Under the pieces are notes generated by a model that did not search any database, had not been told where the DNA came from, and saw only the letters and a program-made list of their open reading frames with translations. From an uncultured Collinsella sp. (GTDB taxonomy: Bacteria; Actinomycetota; Coriobacteriia; Coriobacteriales; Coriobacteriaceae), in NCBI GenBank assembly GCA_900766165.1, contig CAAFUK010000021.1, forward strand, positions 1-35,064: a stretch of 35,064 bases of DNA. Reading direction: 5' to 3'. The translations under genes and the position numbers were made by a program. Positions 22,933 through 30,754 of this stretch are shown piece by piece (position 1 is the stretch's first letter; the number at the start of each line of letters is the position of its first letter).

Positions 22933-24135
22933 ATGGACGCCAAGTTTACCGAGCTCGTCGAGCAGCTGAACGGCCTCGATTTTAAGGGCATGTACGGCAG
23001 CGACTTCCTGCACACCTGGGATAAGACCACCGATGAGCTCAAGGCGCTCTACATCGTCGCCGACGCCTTGCGCGAGCTGCGCGAGAACAACGTTTCGTCC
23101 AAGATCTTCGATTCGGGTCTGGCCGTCTCCCTGTTCCGTGACAACTCCACCCGTACGCGCTTCTCCTTCTCTAAGGCCGCTAACCTGCTCGGCCTTGAGC
23201 TGCAGGACCTGGACGAGAAGAAGTCCCAGATCGCTCACGGCGAGACCGTCCGCGAGACCGCTACCATGATCTCCTTCATGGCCGACGTCATCGGCATCCG
23301 CGACGACATGTACATCGGCAAGGGCGACGCCTACATGGCCGAGGTCTCCGAGTCTGTCCAACAGGCCTACGAGGACGGCGTTCTGGATCACCGTCCCACG
23401 CTCATCTCCCTGCAGTCCGACTCCGATCACCCCACGCAGTCCTCTGCCGACATGCTCTACCTCATCAACGAGTTTGGCGGTCTCGAGAACCTCAAGGGCA
23501 AGAAGGTTGCCGTCACCTGGGCCTATTCGCCCTCTTACGGCAAGCCGCTGTCCTGCCCGCAGTCGCTGATCAGCCTGCTGCCCCGCTTTGGCATGGACGT
23601 CACCCTGGCTCACCCCGAGGGCTACGACCTCATGCCCGAGGTCGTCGAGCGCGCCAAGGGCTACGCCGCCGAGTCCGGCACCACCTTTAAGCAGGTCAAC
23701 ACCATGGCCGAGGCCTTCGAGGGCGCCGACATCGTGATCCCCAAGAGCTGGGCCCCGTTTGCCGCCATGGAGAAGCGCACCAACCTGTACGCCGAGGGCG
23801 ACGACGCCGGCATCGCTGCGCTCGAGAAGGAGCTGCTCGCTCAGAACGCTACGCATCAGGATTGGTGCTCCACGACCGAGCTCATGGAGAAGACCGCCAA
23901 CGGCCAGGACACCATCTTTATGCACCCGCTGCCCGCCGACATCTCCGGTGTCTCCTGCGAGCACGGCGAGGTCAACGCCGACGTCTTCGACATGCACCGC
24001 GTGGGCATGTACAAGGAGGCCAGCTACAAGCCGTACGCCATCGCAGCCATGATGTTCCTGCAGAAGGTTGCCGATCCGGCCGCTACCCTCAAGGCCCTCG
24101 ACGAGCGCAACACCGCCCGTTGGCTCCAGGCCTAA
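22933..24135 (+). CDS. ygeW: YgeW-type carbamoyltransferase-family protein
   Basis: A 400-residue protein of the aspartate/ornithine carbamoyltransferase fold. The carbamoyl-phosphate loop is SLFRDNSTRTRFSF (residues 67-79, with Ser72-Thr-Arg-Thr). The second conserved site DHPTQSSADM is near 175 and the C-terminal HPLPADI near 331. This long form with an insertion matches YgeW of purine-degradation clusters. Known YgeW proteins are unusual carbamoyltransferases whose physiological substrate was long unclear; the cluster context suggests that they cleave or form a carbamoyl group on a purine-derived ureide or amine (inference). No carbamate kinase gene (yqeA) is in the window. The ATG at 22933 follows GAAAGGATATTTAC; upstream in-frame sequence is non-coding. 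Confidence 0.93.
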   Translation: MDAKFTELVEQLNGLDFKGMYGSDFLHTWDKTTDELKALYIVADALRELRENNVSSKIFDSGLAVSLFRDNSTRTRFSFSKAANLLGLELQDLDEKKSQIAHGETVRETATMISFMADVIGIRDDMYIGKGDAYMAEVSESVQQAYEDGVLDHRPTLISLQSDSDHPTQSSADMLYLINEFGGLENLKGKKVAVTWAYSPSYGKPLSCPQSLISLLPRFGMDVTLAHPEGYDLMPEVVERAKGYAAESGTTFKQVNTMAEAFEGADIVIPKSWAPFAAMEKRTNLYAEGDDAGIAALEKELLAQNATHQDWCSTTELMEKTANGQDTIFMHPLPADISGVSCEHGEVNADVFDMHRVGMYKEASYKPYAIAAMMFLQKVADPAATLKALDERNTARWLQA

Positions 24136-24158
24136 AGCCGGGTTGAGGTAAGCCATGT

Positions 24159-24197
24159 AAAGGGGGCGCTCTGCCAACCGGCGGGGTGCCCTTTTTT
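24159..24197 (+). terminator. Probable terminator after ygeW
   Basis: An imperfect hairpin (AAAGGGGGCG... with ...GGTGCCCTTT, inner CTGCC/GGCGG) is followed by TTTTTT at 24192-24197. Downstream mocA and hyuA therefore likely have their own promoter or depend on read-through. Confidence 0.65.
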
Positions 24198-24284
24198 GCA
24201 TCGCGGGCGTGCGGGATAAGCGCTTTCGATGTGGATGCCCGCGGCGCGAGTTATGGGTACGATGGTTTCGGGGGAGGTATCACC

Positions 24285-24899
24285 ATGAGACTTGGATGCG
24301 TCATTATGGCTTCGGGCGAGGGCAAGCGGTTTGGCTCTAACAAGATGCTTGCCGATATCTATGGCGAGCCGCTGATTGCCCGGGCCATCGATTCGGTTCC
24401 CCGGGGCTTTGACGTCGTGGTTTCGACGCGTTGGCCCGAGGTCGCTCAGATTTGCGAGGACAAGCATTGCCCGTGCGTTCTGCACGATGGCGAGCTGCGC
24501 AGCGAAAGCGTCCGTGCGGGCCTTTCGTGGGGAGTCGAACGCAACTGGAAAGGTTGCCTCTTTTTGCCGGGCGACCAGCCGCTTGTGAGCACGGACTCTT
24601 TTGAGGCCATGGTTCGCGCGTTTGACGAGCGTGGCCGCAAACATCCGGTGCGCTTGGCGTGCAACGGTGAGCCTTCGAGCCCGGTGCTCTTTCCGGCGGA
24701 ACTATTCGATGCACTCATGCGTCTTGAGGGCAAGGACGGCGGGGGCTCGATTCTCAAGGACCGTACCGACGTGGTGCTGGTCGAGGCGCGTGCCTACGAG
24801 CTGTGGGATGTCGATACCGCAGAGGGACAGCGACGCATAACGGAGCATATCGCGGCCTGCTCGTATTTTGATCGCGTGGCCAACTGTATTAATCAATAA
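24285..24899 (+). CDS. MocA-like molybdenum-cofactor cytidylyltransferase
   Basis: A 204-residue nucleotidyltransferase of the MobA/MocA-like group. The nucleotide-binding signature is MASGEGKRFGSNKML (residues 8-22; usual AAGxSxRMGxxK), with LFLPGDQPLV (about 92-101) holding the metal-binding aspartate and SSPVLFP near 134. Family enzymes attach CMP to molybdopterin for xanthine-dehydrogenase-type hydroxylases; E. coli has an equivalent gene (mocA, ygfJ) in its purine cluster. The start was taken at 24285, after GGGGGAGG, since upstream in-frame codons run through the terminator. It ends 8 bp before hyuA. Confidence 0.85.
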   Translation: MRLGCVIMASGEGKRFGSNKMLADIYGEPLIARAIDSVPRGFDVVVSTRWPEVAQICEDKHCPCVLHDGELRSESVRAGLSWGVERNWKGCLFLPGDQPLVSTDSFEAMVRAFDERGRKHPVRLACNGEPSSPVLFPAELFDALMRLEGKDGGGSILKDRTDVVLVEARAYELWDVDTAEGQRRITEHIAACSYFDRVANCINQ

Positions 24900-24907
24900 G
24901 GAGCAAC

Positions 24908-26275
24908 ATGATCATCATCAAAAACGGCGCGCTCGTGACGCCCCAGGGGCTTCGCCGCGCCGATCTTGCCATGGAGGGCGACAAGATTGTGCGGATTGCC
25001 GCGGCGATTGAGCCGGCCGAGGGCGATACCGTCGAGGACGCCGCGGGCTGCTGGGTGTTTCCCGGCTTTATCGACGGCCACACGCACATGCAGTGCTGGA
25101 CTGGCATGGATTGGACAGCCGATAGCTTTGAAACCGGCACGCGTGCGGCTGCCTGCGGCGGTACGACGACCATCGTGGACTACGCGACGGCTGATCGCGG
25201 CGTGACCATGCCCGATGCCTTGGCCGAGTGGCATCGCCGTGCCGACGGAACCTGCACGGCCAACTACGCCTTTCATATGGCACTCGCCGAGTGGAATGAA
25301 CGCAACCGCGCCGATCTTTCGGCTATGCGCGAGGCGGGCGTATCGTCGTTTAAGACCTACTTTGCCTACGACCATCTGCGTCTGGGCGATGCCGAGACGC
25401 TCGAGGTGCTCGAGGAGCTCAAGCGTATTGGCGGCATACTGTGCGTGCATTGCGAGAACGGTACGCTGGTGAATGAGCTGCAGAAGCGCGTGTACGAGCA
25501 GGGGATTCATGGGCCCGAGGGGCATGCGCTCAGCCGCCCGGACGTGTGTGAGGCCGAAGCCGTGAGCCGCCTGCTGTATCTGGCGCACCTGGCCGGCGAC
25601 GCCCCAGTCAACGTGGTGCACCTTTCGACCAAGTTGGGGCTCGGGGCCATTCGTGCTGCCAAAGCGCGCGGGCAGAAGAATATCTATGTCGAGACCTGCC
25701 CCCAATATCTGATGCTTGACGACACCTGCTATCTGGAGCAGGGCGAGGACGGCTTTGCGGGCGCCAAGTACGTGATGAGCCCGCCGCTGCGCCATGCCGG
25801 TGACCGTGCGGCACTGCGCGAGGCGCTTGTGGCCGGCGAGATCGATACGATTGCGACCGATCATTGCAGCTTTAACCTGCACGGGCAAAAGGACCGCGGG
25901 CGCGACGATTTCCGCGCGATTCCCAACGGCGGGCCCGGCGTGGAGCATCGTCCCGTCGCGATTGCCACGAGCTTTGAGGGACAGCTGGGACCCGAGGACC
26001 TCTGCCGCTTGATGAGTGAGAACCCGGCGCGCGTCTTTGGCATGTATCCGCGCAAGGGCTGTCTTGCCGAGGGTGCCGATGCCGACGTGTGCGTGTGGGA
26101 TCCAAAGGCGCGCTGGACCATTAGCGCGGCGACGCAGCATCAGGCCGTGGACTACACGCCGCTCGAGGGCTTTGAGGCGCATGGCCGCGCCAAGGCCGTG
26201 TTTGTGAACGGCGTGCTGGCGGCACGCGATGGCGAGCCCACCGGAGCCCAGCCCGGCCGCTACGTGCCCCGCTAG
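24908..26275 (+). CDS. hyuA: HyuA-type hydantoinase/dihydropyrimidinase
   Basis: A 455-residue cyclic-amide hydrolase of the amidohydrolase superfamily. Metal site residues are visible: His58 and His60 in DGHTHMQ, the lysine expected to be carboxylated at 149 in SSFKTYFAY, His181 in VHCEN, a histidine in VVHLST (about 237) and Asp in ATDHCSF (about 317). It opens hydantoin- or dihydropyrimidine-like rings; in this cluster it is expected to open a ring derived from purine breakdown (inference). SD AAGGAG lies 5 bases before ATG. It closes the second block and is followed by a long perfect-stem palindrome rather than a T-rich terminator. Confidence 0.94.
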   Translation: MIIIKNGALVTPQGLRRADLAMEGDKIVRIAAAIEPAEGDTVEDAAGCWVFPGFIDGHTHMQCWTGMDWTADSFETGTRAAACGGTTTIVDYATADRGVTMPDALAEWHRRADGTCTANYAFHMALAEWNERNRADLSAMREAGVSSFKTYFAYDHLRLGDAETLEVLEELKRIGGILCVHCENGTLVNELQKRVYEQGIHGPEGHALSRPDVCEAEAVSRLLYLAHLAGDAPVNVVHLSTKLGLGAIRAAKARGQKNIYVETCPQYLMLDDTCYLEQGEDGFAGAKYVMSPPLRHAGDRAALREALVAGEIDTIATDHCSFNLHGQKDRGRDDFRAIPNGGPGVEHRPVAIATSFEGQLGPEDLCRLMSENPARVFGMYPRKGCLAEGADADVCVWDPKARWTISAATQHQAVDYTPLEGFEAHGRAKAVFVNGVLAARDGEPTGAQPGRYVPR

Positions 26276-26295
26276 CAGCAAAGATGCCGTGTCCC

Positions 26296-26374
26296 CTCCT
26301 CAGTTGCGGTGAAATACGGACTGTTTGCGGCCGTCGGGCGGCCAAACAGTCCGTATTTCACCGCAACTGAGGAG
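26296..26374. repeat. Long intergenic palindrome (36-bp arms), copy 1
   Basis: The left arm starts CTCCTCAGTTGCGGTGAAAT and runs through ACGGACTGTTT to GGCCG (26296-26333, two extra bases GC near 26327). It matches exactly the reverse complement of 26339-26374. The loop is TCGGG. It lies between convergent hyuA and yqeC. A related, more decayed copy is at 29080-29162. It would form a very stable RNA hairpin and may end transcription of both genes. Confidence 0.9.
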
Positions 26375-26384
26375 ATGGGGCCGG

Positions 26385-27119
26385 CTACTTGAGGCTGCTG
26401 GCGACGACGGGGCGGTCGAGAGCTGCCTCGAAGCGGTCGGCCATCGTGGGGTCGCTGAGCGTGTCGACTTGGTTGAGCATGACGCGTGCGGTGCTGAGTT
26501 TCAGCGCCTGCATCTCGGCATTGAGCACCATGGCGACGCGCTCGGGTGTGGCGATGTCGGTAGGCTCGCAGCCGCAACGCTCGCAAAAGAGCTCGGGGCG
26601 GTGGACGGCTTCGTTGATGGGCTTGCCGAGCCCTGAGGCGCCGGCGATCCAGACGATGTTGGCCGTGCCAGAGGGAATCACCGGCTCCCAGGCGGCGTGG
26701 GCCTTGAGCGGGAGCCGCTTGCTGCCGTCCGCCTCGGCCAGGACGTAGTCAAAGCGCTGCGCCAGCTCGTCAAGTGGCTCGGCGGGAGAGGAGAGCTTGC
26801 CCGTCTCCGGGTTCAAGACGCCTGCCTGGCAGATGCTTCCGCGGGCAAGCCCTACGCATGCCTCACAGGTGCAGCCGGGAACATGCAGGGCTCCCGGTTT
26901 CCACGGTGCGGCGTCCAGGCGACGGCTCGACCCGTCCCATGGCACGCCGGCGACGGGGAGCATGCGCGTGGTGGTGCAGAGGAGCACGCGGCCGCCAGCG
27001 CGCATAAGCTCAAGGCCGAGCGTCTTTAGCAAGGTCGACTTGCCACCGCTGCCGATAATCGCGGTAATGCCCGGCTCGATCCTGAGCGCCGAGGCAAGAT
27101 TGCCGCTAACCGTTTCCAT
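26385..27119 (-). CDS. yqeC: YqeC-type accessory protein for selenium-dependent hydroxylase
   Basis: A 244-residue P-loop protein. The nucleotide-binding loop is GSGGKST (residues 23-29), followed by LLCTTTRM (46-53). A cysteine cluster CTCEAC (83-88) and FCERCGC near 181 could bind metal. DYVLAEADGSKRLPLKAH near 125-142 is the conserved family core. YqeC occurs with YqeB and XdhD-type proteins in genomes predicted to make the labile-selenium molybdenum cofactor; its precise role is unknown. It is divergent from yqeB across a 102-bp AT-rich promoter region and convergent with hyuA. Confidence 0.88.
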   Translation of the reverse strand: METVSGNLASALRIEPGITAIIGSGGKSTLLKTLGLELMRAGGRVLLCTTTRMLPVAGVPWDGSSRRLDAAPWKPGALHVPGCTCEACVGLARGSICQAGVLNPETGKLSSPAEPLDELAQRFDYVLAEADGSKRLPLKAHAAWEPVIPSGTANIVWIAGASGLGKPINEAVHRPELFCERCGCEPTDIATPERVAMVLNAEMQALKLSTARVMLNQVDTLSDPTMADRFEAALDRPVVASSLK

Positions 27120-27132
27120 CTGTTCACCGCCG

Positions 27133-27184
27133 TATAATACTGTGATAATAAATAATCATCAGAGTAGCGGTCGAACCGCTTTTG
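27133..27184 (+). promoter_or_regulatory. yqeC-yqeB divergent regulatory region
   Basis: TATAAT (27133-27138) is a likely -10 for yqeB, though no -35 at the right distance is evident. TGATAATAAATAATCA (27143-27158) is a partial dyad resembling the Fur-like site upstream of the permease. Next, AGCGGT-CGA-ACCGCT (27166-27180) is followed by TTTT, a small terminator-like hairpin in the leader that could attenuate yqeB transcription. The yqeB start has GGGAGG upstream. Confidence 0.45.
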
Positions 27185-27221
27185 CTCTGCTCAAACCGTA
27201 GCACAGGGAGGTGCCCCGGGA

Positions 27222-28016
27222 ATGCTCGTTTATGTTCGCGGCGCCGGCGATATCGCCACGGGCGTCGCCGCTCGCTTGGTGCGCGCCGGCGTGTCGGTTG
27301 TCATGGCCGATATCGCGGTTCCCACGTGCATCCGTCGCACAATCAGTTTTTGCGAGGCCATTCGCTTGGGCGAGGTCCAGGTCGAGGGCATCCGCGCTCG
27401 CTTGGCGCAGACGCCGGCAGAGGCGCTTGCAATTACCGAGGCCGGAGACGTCGCCGTGGTGGTGGACCCCCGGGCCAAGATGCTCGACGAACTGAAACCC
27501 GCTGCCGTGGTCGATGCGATTTTGGCCAAGCGCAACTTGGGCACCACGCGCGATATGGCGCCTGTCGTCATCGCCGTGGGGCCGGGCTTTACCGCGCCGG
27601 TCGATTGCGACGCCGTGGTCGAGACCATGCGCGGGCATTTTTTGGGCCGCGTGATTACCCAGGGCTCCCCCCAGCCCAACACGGGTGTGCCAGGCATGAT
27701 CGGCGGATACGGCAAGGAGCGTGTTATCCACAGCCCCGCCGCCGGCGTGTTTCGGTCCGACCGCGCAATCGGCGACATCGTGAGCGCCGGAGACGTGATT
27801 GGCTACGCGGACGATACGCCCATGATCACGCAGATTGACGGCTGCTTGCGCGGCCTTTTGGCGAACGGCGTGCAGGTGACTGAGGGCTTTAAATGCGCCG
27901 ATGTCGATCCGCGCGGCGATGCCAGCTATATCAACTACATTTCGGACAAGGCGACGTCGGTCGGCGGCGGCGTGCTCGAGGCACTCGCTATGCTCACCGA
28001 TATCTTTAGAGGATAG
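27222..28016 (+). CDS. yqeB: YqeB-type selenium-dependent molybdenum cofactor protein
   Basis: A 264-residue protein of the YqeB/EF2563 family. The N-terminal VYVRGAGDIATGVAARL (3-19) is a Rossmann-like glycine motif. VVDPRAKML (about 85) and the long conserved region GPGFTAP, ETMRGHFLGRVI and GSPQPNTGVPG follow (about 123-160). The C terminus has VGGGVLEALAML. Family knowledge: YqeB is a genomic marker of selenium-dependent molybdenum hydroxylases and probably helps to place selenium in the cofactor. No selD homologue is in this window. It ends 9 bp before the xdhC-family gene, so the two form an operon. Confidence 0.92.
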   Translation: MLVYVRGAGDIATGVAARLVRAGVSVVMADIAVPTCIRRTISFCEAIRLGEVQVEGIRARLAQTPAEALAITEAGDVAVVVDPRAKMLDELKPAAVVDAILAKRNLGTTRDMAPVVIAVGPGFTAPVDCDAVVETMRGHFLGRVITQGSPQPNTGVPGMIGGYGKERVIHSPAAGVFRSDRAIGDIVSAGDVIGYADDTPMITQIDGCLRGLLANGVQVTEGFKCADVDPRGDASYINYISDKATSVGGGVLEALAMLTDIFRG

Positions 28017-28025
28017 AAGGCGGCA

Positions 28026-29069
28026 ATGGAAAAGCTCGATGTTGTGAATGCGGCGCTTGCCGCCCTGCGTGCTGGCGAGACGTGCGAGCTCGTGGTCGTG
28101 GCCGGCACGGCGGGGTCGTCGCCGCGCGGCGTGGGCGCCTGGATGGCCGTCTTTGCCGACGGCAGCCAGGCGGGCACTATCGGCGGCGGCAAGATTGAGC
28201 TCTTTGCGCTGGATGAGGCGCGCGAACTCCTGAGCGCGGGACAGTCGCGTCTGGTCCGCTACACCATGGGCGGCGAGAACTCCGATACCGGCATGATCTG
28301 CGGCGGAGCCATCTGCCTGTGCTATCTGCATCTGGATGCGACCCAGGCACCGTTGTTCCAGGAAATTGCCGACGTCTTGGTCTATCGGCGCATCGGCGAC
28401 TTCGTCATCGACTTTGAGCCGTTTATCGCGAGCGCGCTCGAGGGCGATGTGGCCGAGTACCATGGCGAGGCATCGCGCCATACCATTGCGGGCTGCCCCG
28501 GGCTTTCACTGGTGGAGGAGGGGAGTAACGTCACCTACACTAACGCCGCCTCCGAGATTCCTCCCGCGCACATCGAGACGCTCTGCCCCGAGGGCCTGAC
28601 CTATATCTTTGGCTGCGGCCACGTGGGCGCCGCGACGGCGCGGGTGCTCATGGCGGCGGGCTTTGCCGTCGTGGCGTGCGACGACCGCCCCGGAACGCTG
28701 ACCCCCGATTGGGTGCCCGGTGTCTACGACCGTCGTCTGGTCGACTACAAGAGCCTGAGCAAGCAGTGCCCCATCGGCCCGCGCGACCTGGTGGTCGTCG
28801 CCACGGCGGGTCACAAGTCCGATATCGACGTGGTGATTCAGGCCATGCGCGCCAAGCCTGCCTACCTGGGCTGTCTGGGTTCGCGCCGCAAGACGGCCTT
28901 TGTGCGTGCCCGCCTGGAGCAGGAAGGCTTTACGCAGGACCAGATCGACGAGCTGCACCTTCCGATCGGCGTCGCCATCGAGGCCGAGGACCCCGAGGAG
29001 ATCGCCATCTCCATCGCCGCCGAGATGATCCACCTGCGACGCACCAAACTCGTCCCCCGCAAGCGCTAA
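28026..29069 (+). CDS. XdhC/CoxI-family molybdenum hydroxylase maturation protein
   Basis: A 347-residue XdhC-family protein. The N-terminal XdhC_CoxI part has GTAGSSPRGVGAWM (about 27-40), GTIGGGKIE (about 57) and MICGGAICL (about 92). The C-terminal Rossmann domain has IFGCGHVGAATARVL (about 197-211), CDDRPG and GCLGSRRKT (about 280). XdhC binds molybdenum cofactor, promotes its sulfuration (or here perhaps selenation) and inserts it into xanthine dehydrogenase. Operon with yqeB (9-bp gap, AGAAGGCGG upstream of ATG). It is the last purine-island gene before the ribosomal operon. Confidence 0.92.
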   Translation: MEKLDVVNAALAALRAGETCELVVVAGTAGSSPRGVGAWMAVFADGSQAGTIGGGKIELFALDEARELLSAGQSRLVRYTMGGENSDTGMICGGAICLCYLHLDATQAPLFQEIADVLVYRRIGDFVIDFEPFIASALEGDVAEYHGEASRHTIAGCPGLSLVEEGSNVTYTNAASEIPPAHIETLCPEGLTYIFGCGHVGAATARVLMAAGFAVVACDDRPGTLTPDWVPGVYDRRLVDYKSLSKQCPIGPRDLVVVATAGHKSDIDVVIQAMRAKPAYLGCLGSRRKTAFVRARLEQEGFTQDQIDELHLPIGVAIEAEDPEEIAISIAAEMIHLRRTKLVPRKR

Positions 29070-29079
29070 TCGCATCCCC

Positions 29080-29162
29080 ACCAATAAGTTGCGGTGAAAT
29101 ACGGATTGTTTAAGCCTGTTAGGCCGCCCAACAGTCCCTAATTCACCGCAACTGCTTGTTGG
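29080..29162. repeat. Long intergenic palindrome, copy 2 (decayed)
   Basis: GTTGCGGTGAAATACGGATT begins at 29088 and TTCACCGCAACT ends at about 29153, with outer CCAATAAG/CTTGTTGG pairing. Compared with copy 1 at 26296-26374 it has several mismatches (for example CCCTAATTCACC instead of CCGTATTTCACC) and a longer AAGCCTGTTAGGCCGCC centre. It lies 11 bp after the xdhC-family stop. Confidence 0.85.
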
Positions 29163-29380
29163 GACCCATTTGTGCGGGGGAGTTGTGGAGTTGTGCAGGC
29201 AGACGAGGTTTTTCTGGAAATACGCTCACGATGCGCGTATAGTACCGATTGTTTTGTCGGCTCCTGCTGCGTCGAGTCCAAACCGCAAAATGCCATGAGC
29301 GGCGCGGATGCAGCCAGGAGGCACGAGGACAACCCATCGTGGCCACGCCCCGTGCTTAAAACCCCAAGAAGGAGTGAACA
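29163..29380 (+). promoter_or_regulatory. Leader and promoter region of the rplE-led ribosomal operon
   Basis: TATAGT at 29238-29243 is the best -10 candidate; no good -35 is seen 16-18 bp upstream (TTCTGG is 20 bp away). The following about 130 bases are untranslated leader without an obvious hairpin terminator, ending in AAGGAG (29369-29374) before rplE. No rplN, rplX or remnant of them was found here. Confidence 0.35.
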
Positions 29381-29938
29381 ATGGCAGAAGAGAAGTATGT
29401 GCCGCGTCTGAAGACCAAGTACAACAACGAGGTCAAGCAGCAGCTTCAGGACAAGTTCCAGTACGAGAACGTCATGATGATCCCCAAGTTTGAGAAGATC
29501 GTCGTGAACATGGGTGTCGGCGAGGCCGCTACCGATTCCAAGGCCATCGACGGTGCCGTGCGCGACCTGCGCGCCATCACCGGACAGCAGCCGATGATCA
29601 CCCGTGCCCGTAAGTCCATCGCTACCTTCCGCCTGCGCGCTGGTATGCCGATCGGCTGCAAGGTTACCCTGCGTGGCGACCGTATGTGGGAGTTCTTCGA
29701 TCGTCTGACCTCCGTCGCGATCCCCCGTATCCGTGACTTCCGCGGCATTTCCGCCAAGAGCTTCGACGGCCGTGGTAACTTCTCCATGGGCGTCACCGAG
29801 CAGCTCATCTTCCCCGAGATCGACTTCGACTCCGTCGATCACCAGCGTGGTATGGACATCACTTTCGTGACCACCGCCAACACCGATGAGGAGGCCAAGG
29901 CCCTTCTGGACGCCTTCGGTTTCCCGTTCAAGAAATAG
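29381..29938 (+). CDS. rplE: 50S ribosomal protein L5
   Basis: A 185-residue L5, which binds 5S rRNA and contacts tRNA in the large subunit. Family blocks are IPKFEKIVVNMGVGEA (about 27-42), ITGQQPMITRARKSIATFRLR (in part, about 66-86), GCKVTLRG, IPRIRDFRG and MDITFVTTA. AAGGAG lies before ATG. It is the first gene of the ribosomal run here, whereas L14 and L24 genes normally precede it. Confidence 0.98.
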   Translation: MAEEKYVPRLKTKYNNEVKQQLQDKFQYENVMMIPKFEKIVVNMGVGEAATDSKAIDGAVRDLRAITGQQPMITRARKSIATFRLRAGMPIGCKVTLRGDRMWEFFDRLTSVAIPRIRDFRGISAKSFDGRGNFSMGVTEQLIFPEIDFDSVDHQRGMDITFVTTANTDEEAKALLDAFGFPFKK

Positions 29939-30017
29939 GTTCACCTGCCCTATAAGCGTCGTTCCCATAAGGGGGCGGCGTTTGGGGCGAACAATACTCT
30001 ATGTGAGGAGGATATAA

Positions 30018-30203
30018 GTGGCTAAGACATCGATGATCGTCAAGTGCAATCGCAAGCAGAAGTTCTCTACTCGTGAGTACACGCGCTGCCAGCGCTGCGG
30101 CCGTCCGCACTCTGTGTACCGCAAGTTCGGCCTGTGCCGTGTCTGCTTCCGCGAGCTTGCACTCAAGGGCGAGCTTCCCGGCGTTAAGAAGGCCAGCTGG
30201 TAA
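30018..30203 (+). CDS. rpsZ: 30S ribosomal protein S14, zinc type
   Basis: A 61-residue S14 of the short zinc-binding type, with Cys24/Cys27 (CQRC) and Cys40/Cys43 (CRVC). It belongs to the head of the small subunit. The zinc form indicates that this copy is not the zinc-independent S14 paralogue. AGGAGG lies upstream of the start; the start codon is GTG, since the sequence reads AAGTGGCTAAGACATCG at 30015-30031. Confidence 0.97.
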   Translation: MAKTSMIVKCNRKQKFSTREYTRCQRCGRPHSVYRKFGLCRVCFRELALKGELPGVKKASW

Positions 30204-30322
30204 GTCACTATCAGCGTTTCAAGCATCAGTTTGGAACAGGGAAAACGCGCTAAAAAGGCTTTGCCGTTAAGGGCGGCGAAGAACCAAGAGCACGTGTTCA
30301 TCAAGAACGAAGGAGAATCTGT

Positions 30323-30721
30323 ATGAACCTTACAGACCCGATCGCAGATATGCTTACGCGCATCCGTAACGCTAACTCTGTGAACAAGGCCACGGTCTCC
30401 ATGCCGAGCAGCAAGAAGCTCGTCGAGATCGCTCGTGTTCTGCACGAGGAGGGCTACATCGAGGGCTACGATGTCGAGGACACCGTTCCCCAGAAGACTC
30501 TGCACATCACGCTTAAGTATGGTCCCAAGAAGGCTAAGGTCATCAACGGCATTCGCCGCATTTCCAAGCCGGGCCTGCGTAAGTACACCGGCGTTGCCGA
30601 CATGCCCCGCGTCCGCGGTGGCCTTGGTACCGCCATTATTTCCACCAGCCATGGCGTCATGACCGACCGCGATGCTCGCAAGCACAACGTCGGCGGCGAG
30701 ATCATCGCTTACGTCTGGTAA
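30323..30721 (+). CDS. rpsH: 30S ribosomal protein S8
   Basis: A 132-residue S8 with the typical start NLTDPIADMLTRIRNA and C-terminal GIISTSHGVM-like block (here AIISTSHGVMTDRDARKHNVG), ending in GEIIAYVW. It binds 16S rRNA helix 21 and, in many bacteria, represses the spc operon. A 119-bp spacer without gene precedes it; AAGGAGA is before the ATG. Confidence 0.98.
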   Translation: MNLTDPIADMLTRIRNANSVNKATVSMPSSKKLVEIARVLHEEGYIEGYDVEDTVPQKTLHITLKYGPKKAKVINGIRRISKPGLRKYTGVADMPRVRGGLGTAIISTSHGVMTDRDARKHNVGGEIIAYVW

Positions 30722-30754
30722 TTCGCTCGGTAGGTAGAAGGAAAGGAGATCACC

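Noticed and set aside
29163..29380. A remnant of rplX or rplN before rplE
   Set aside because: No L24 or L14 motif was found in any frame of this gap.
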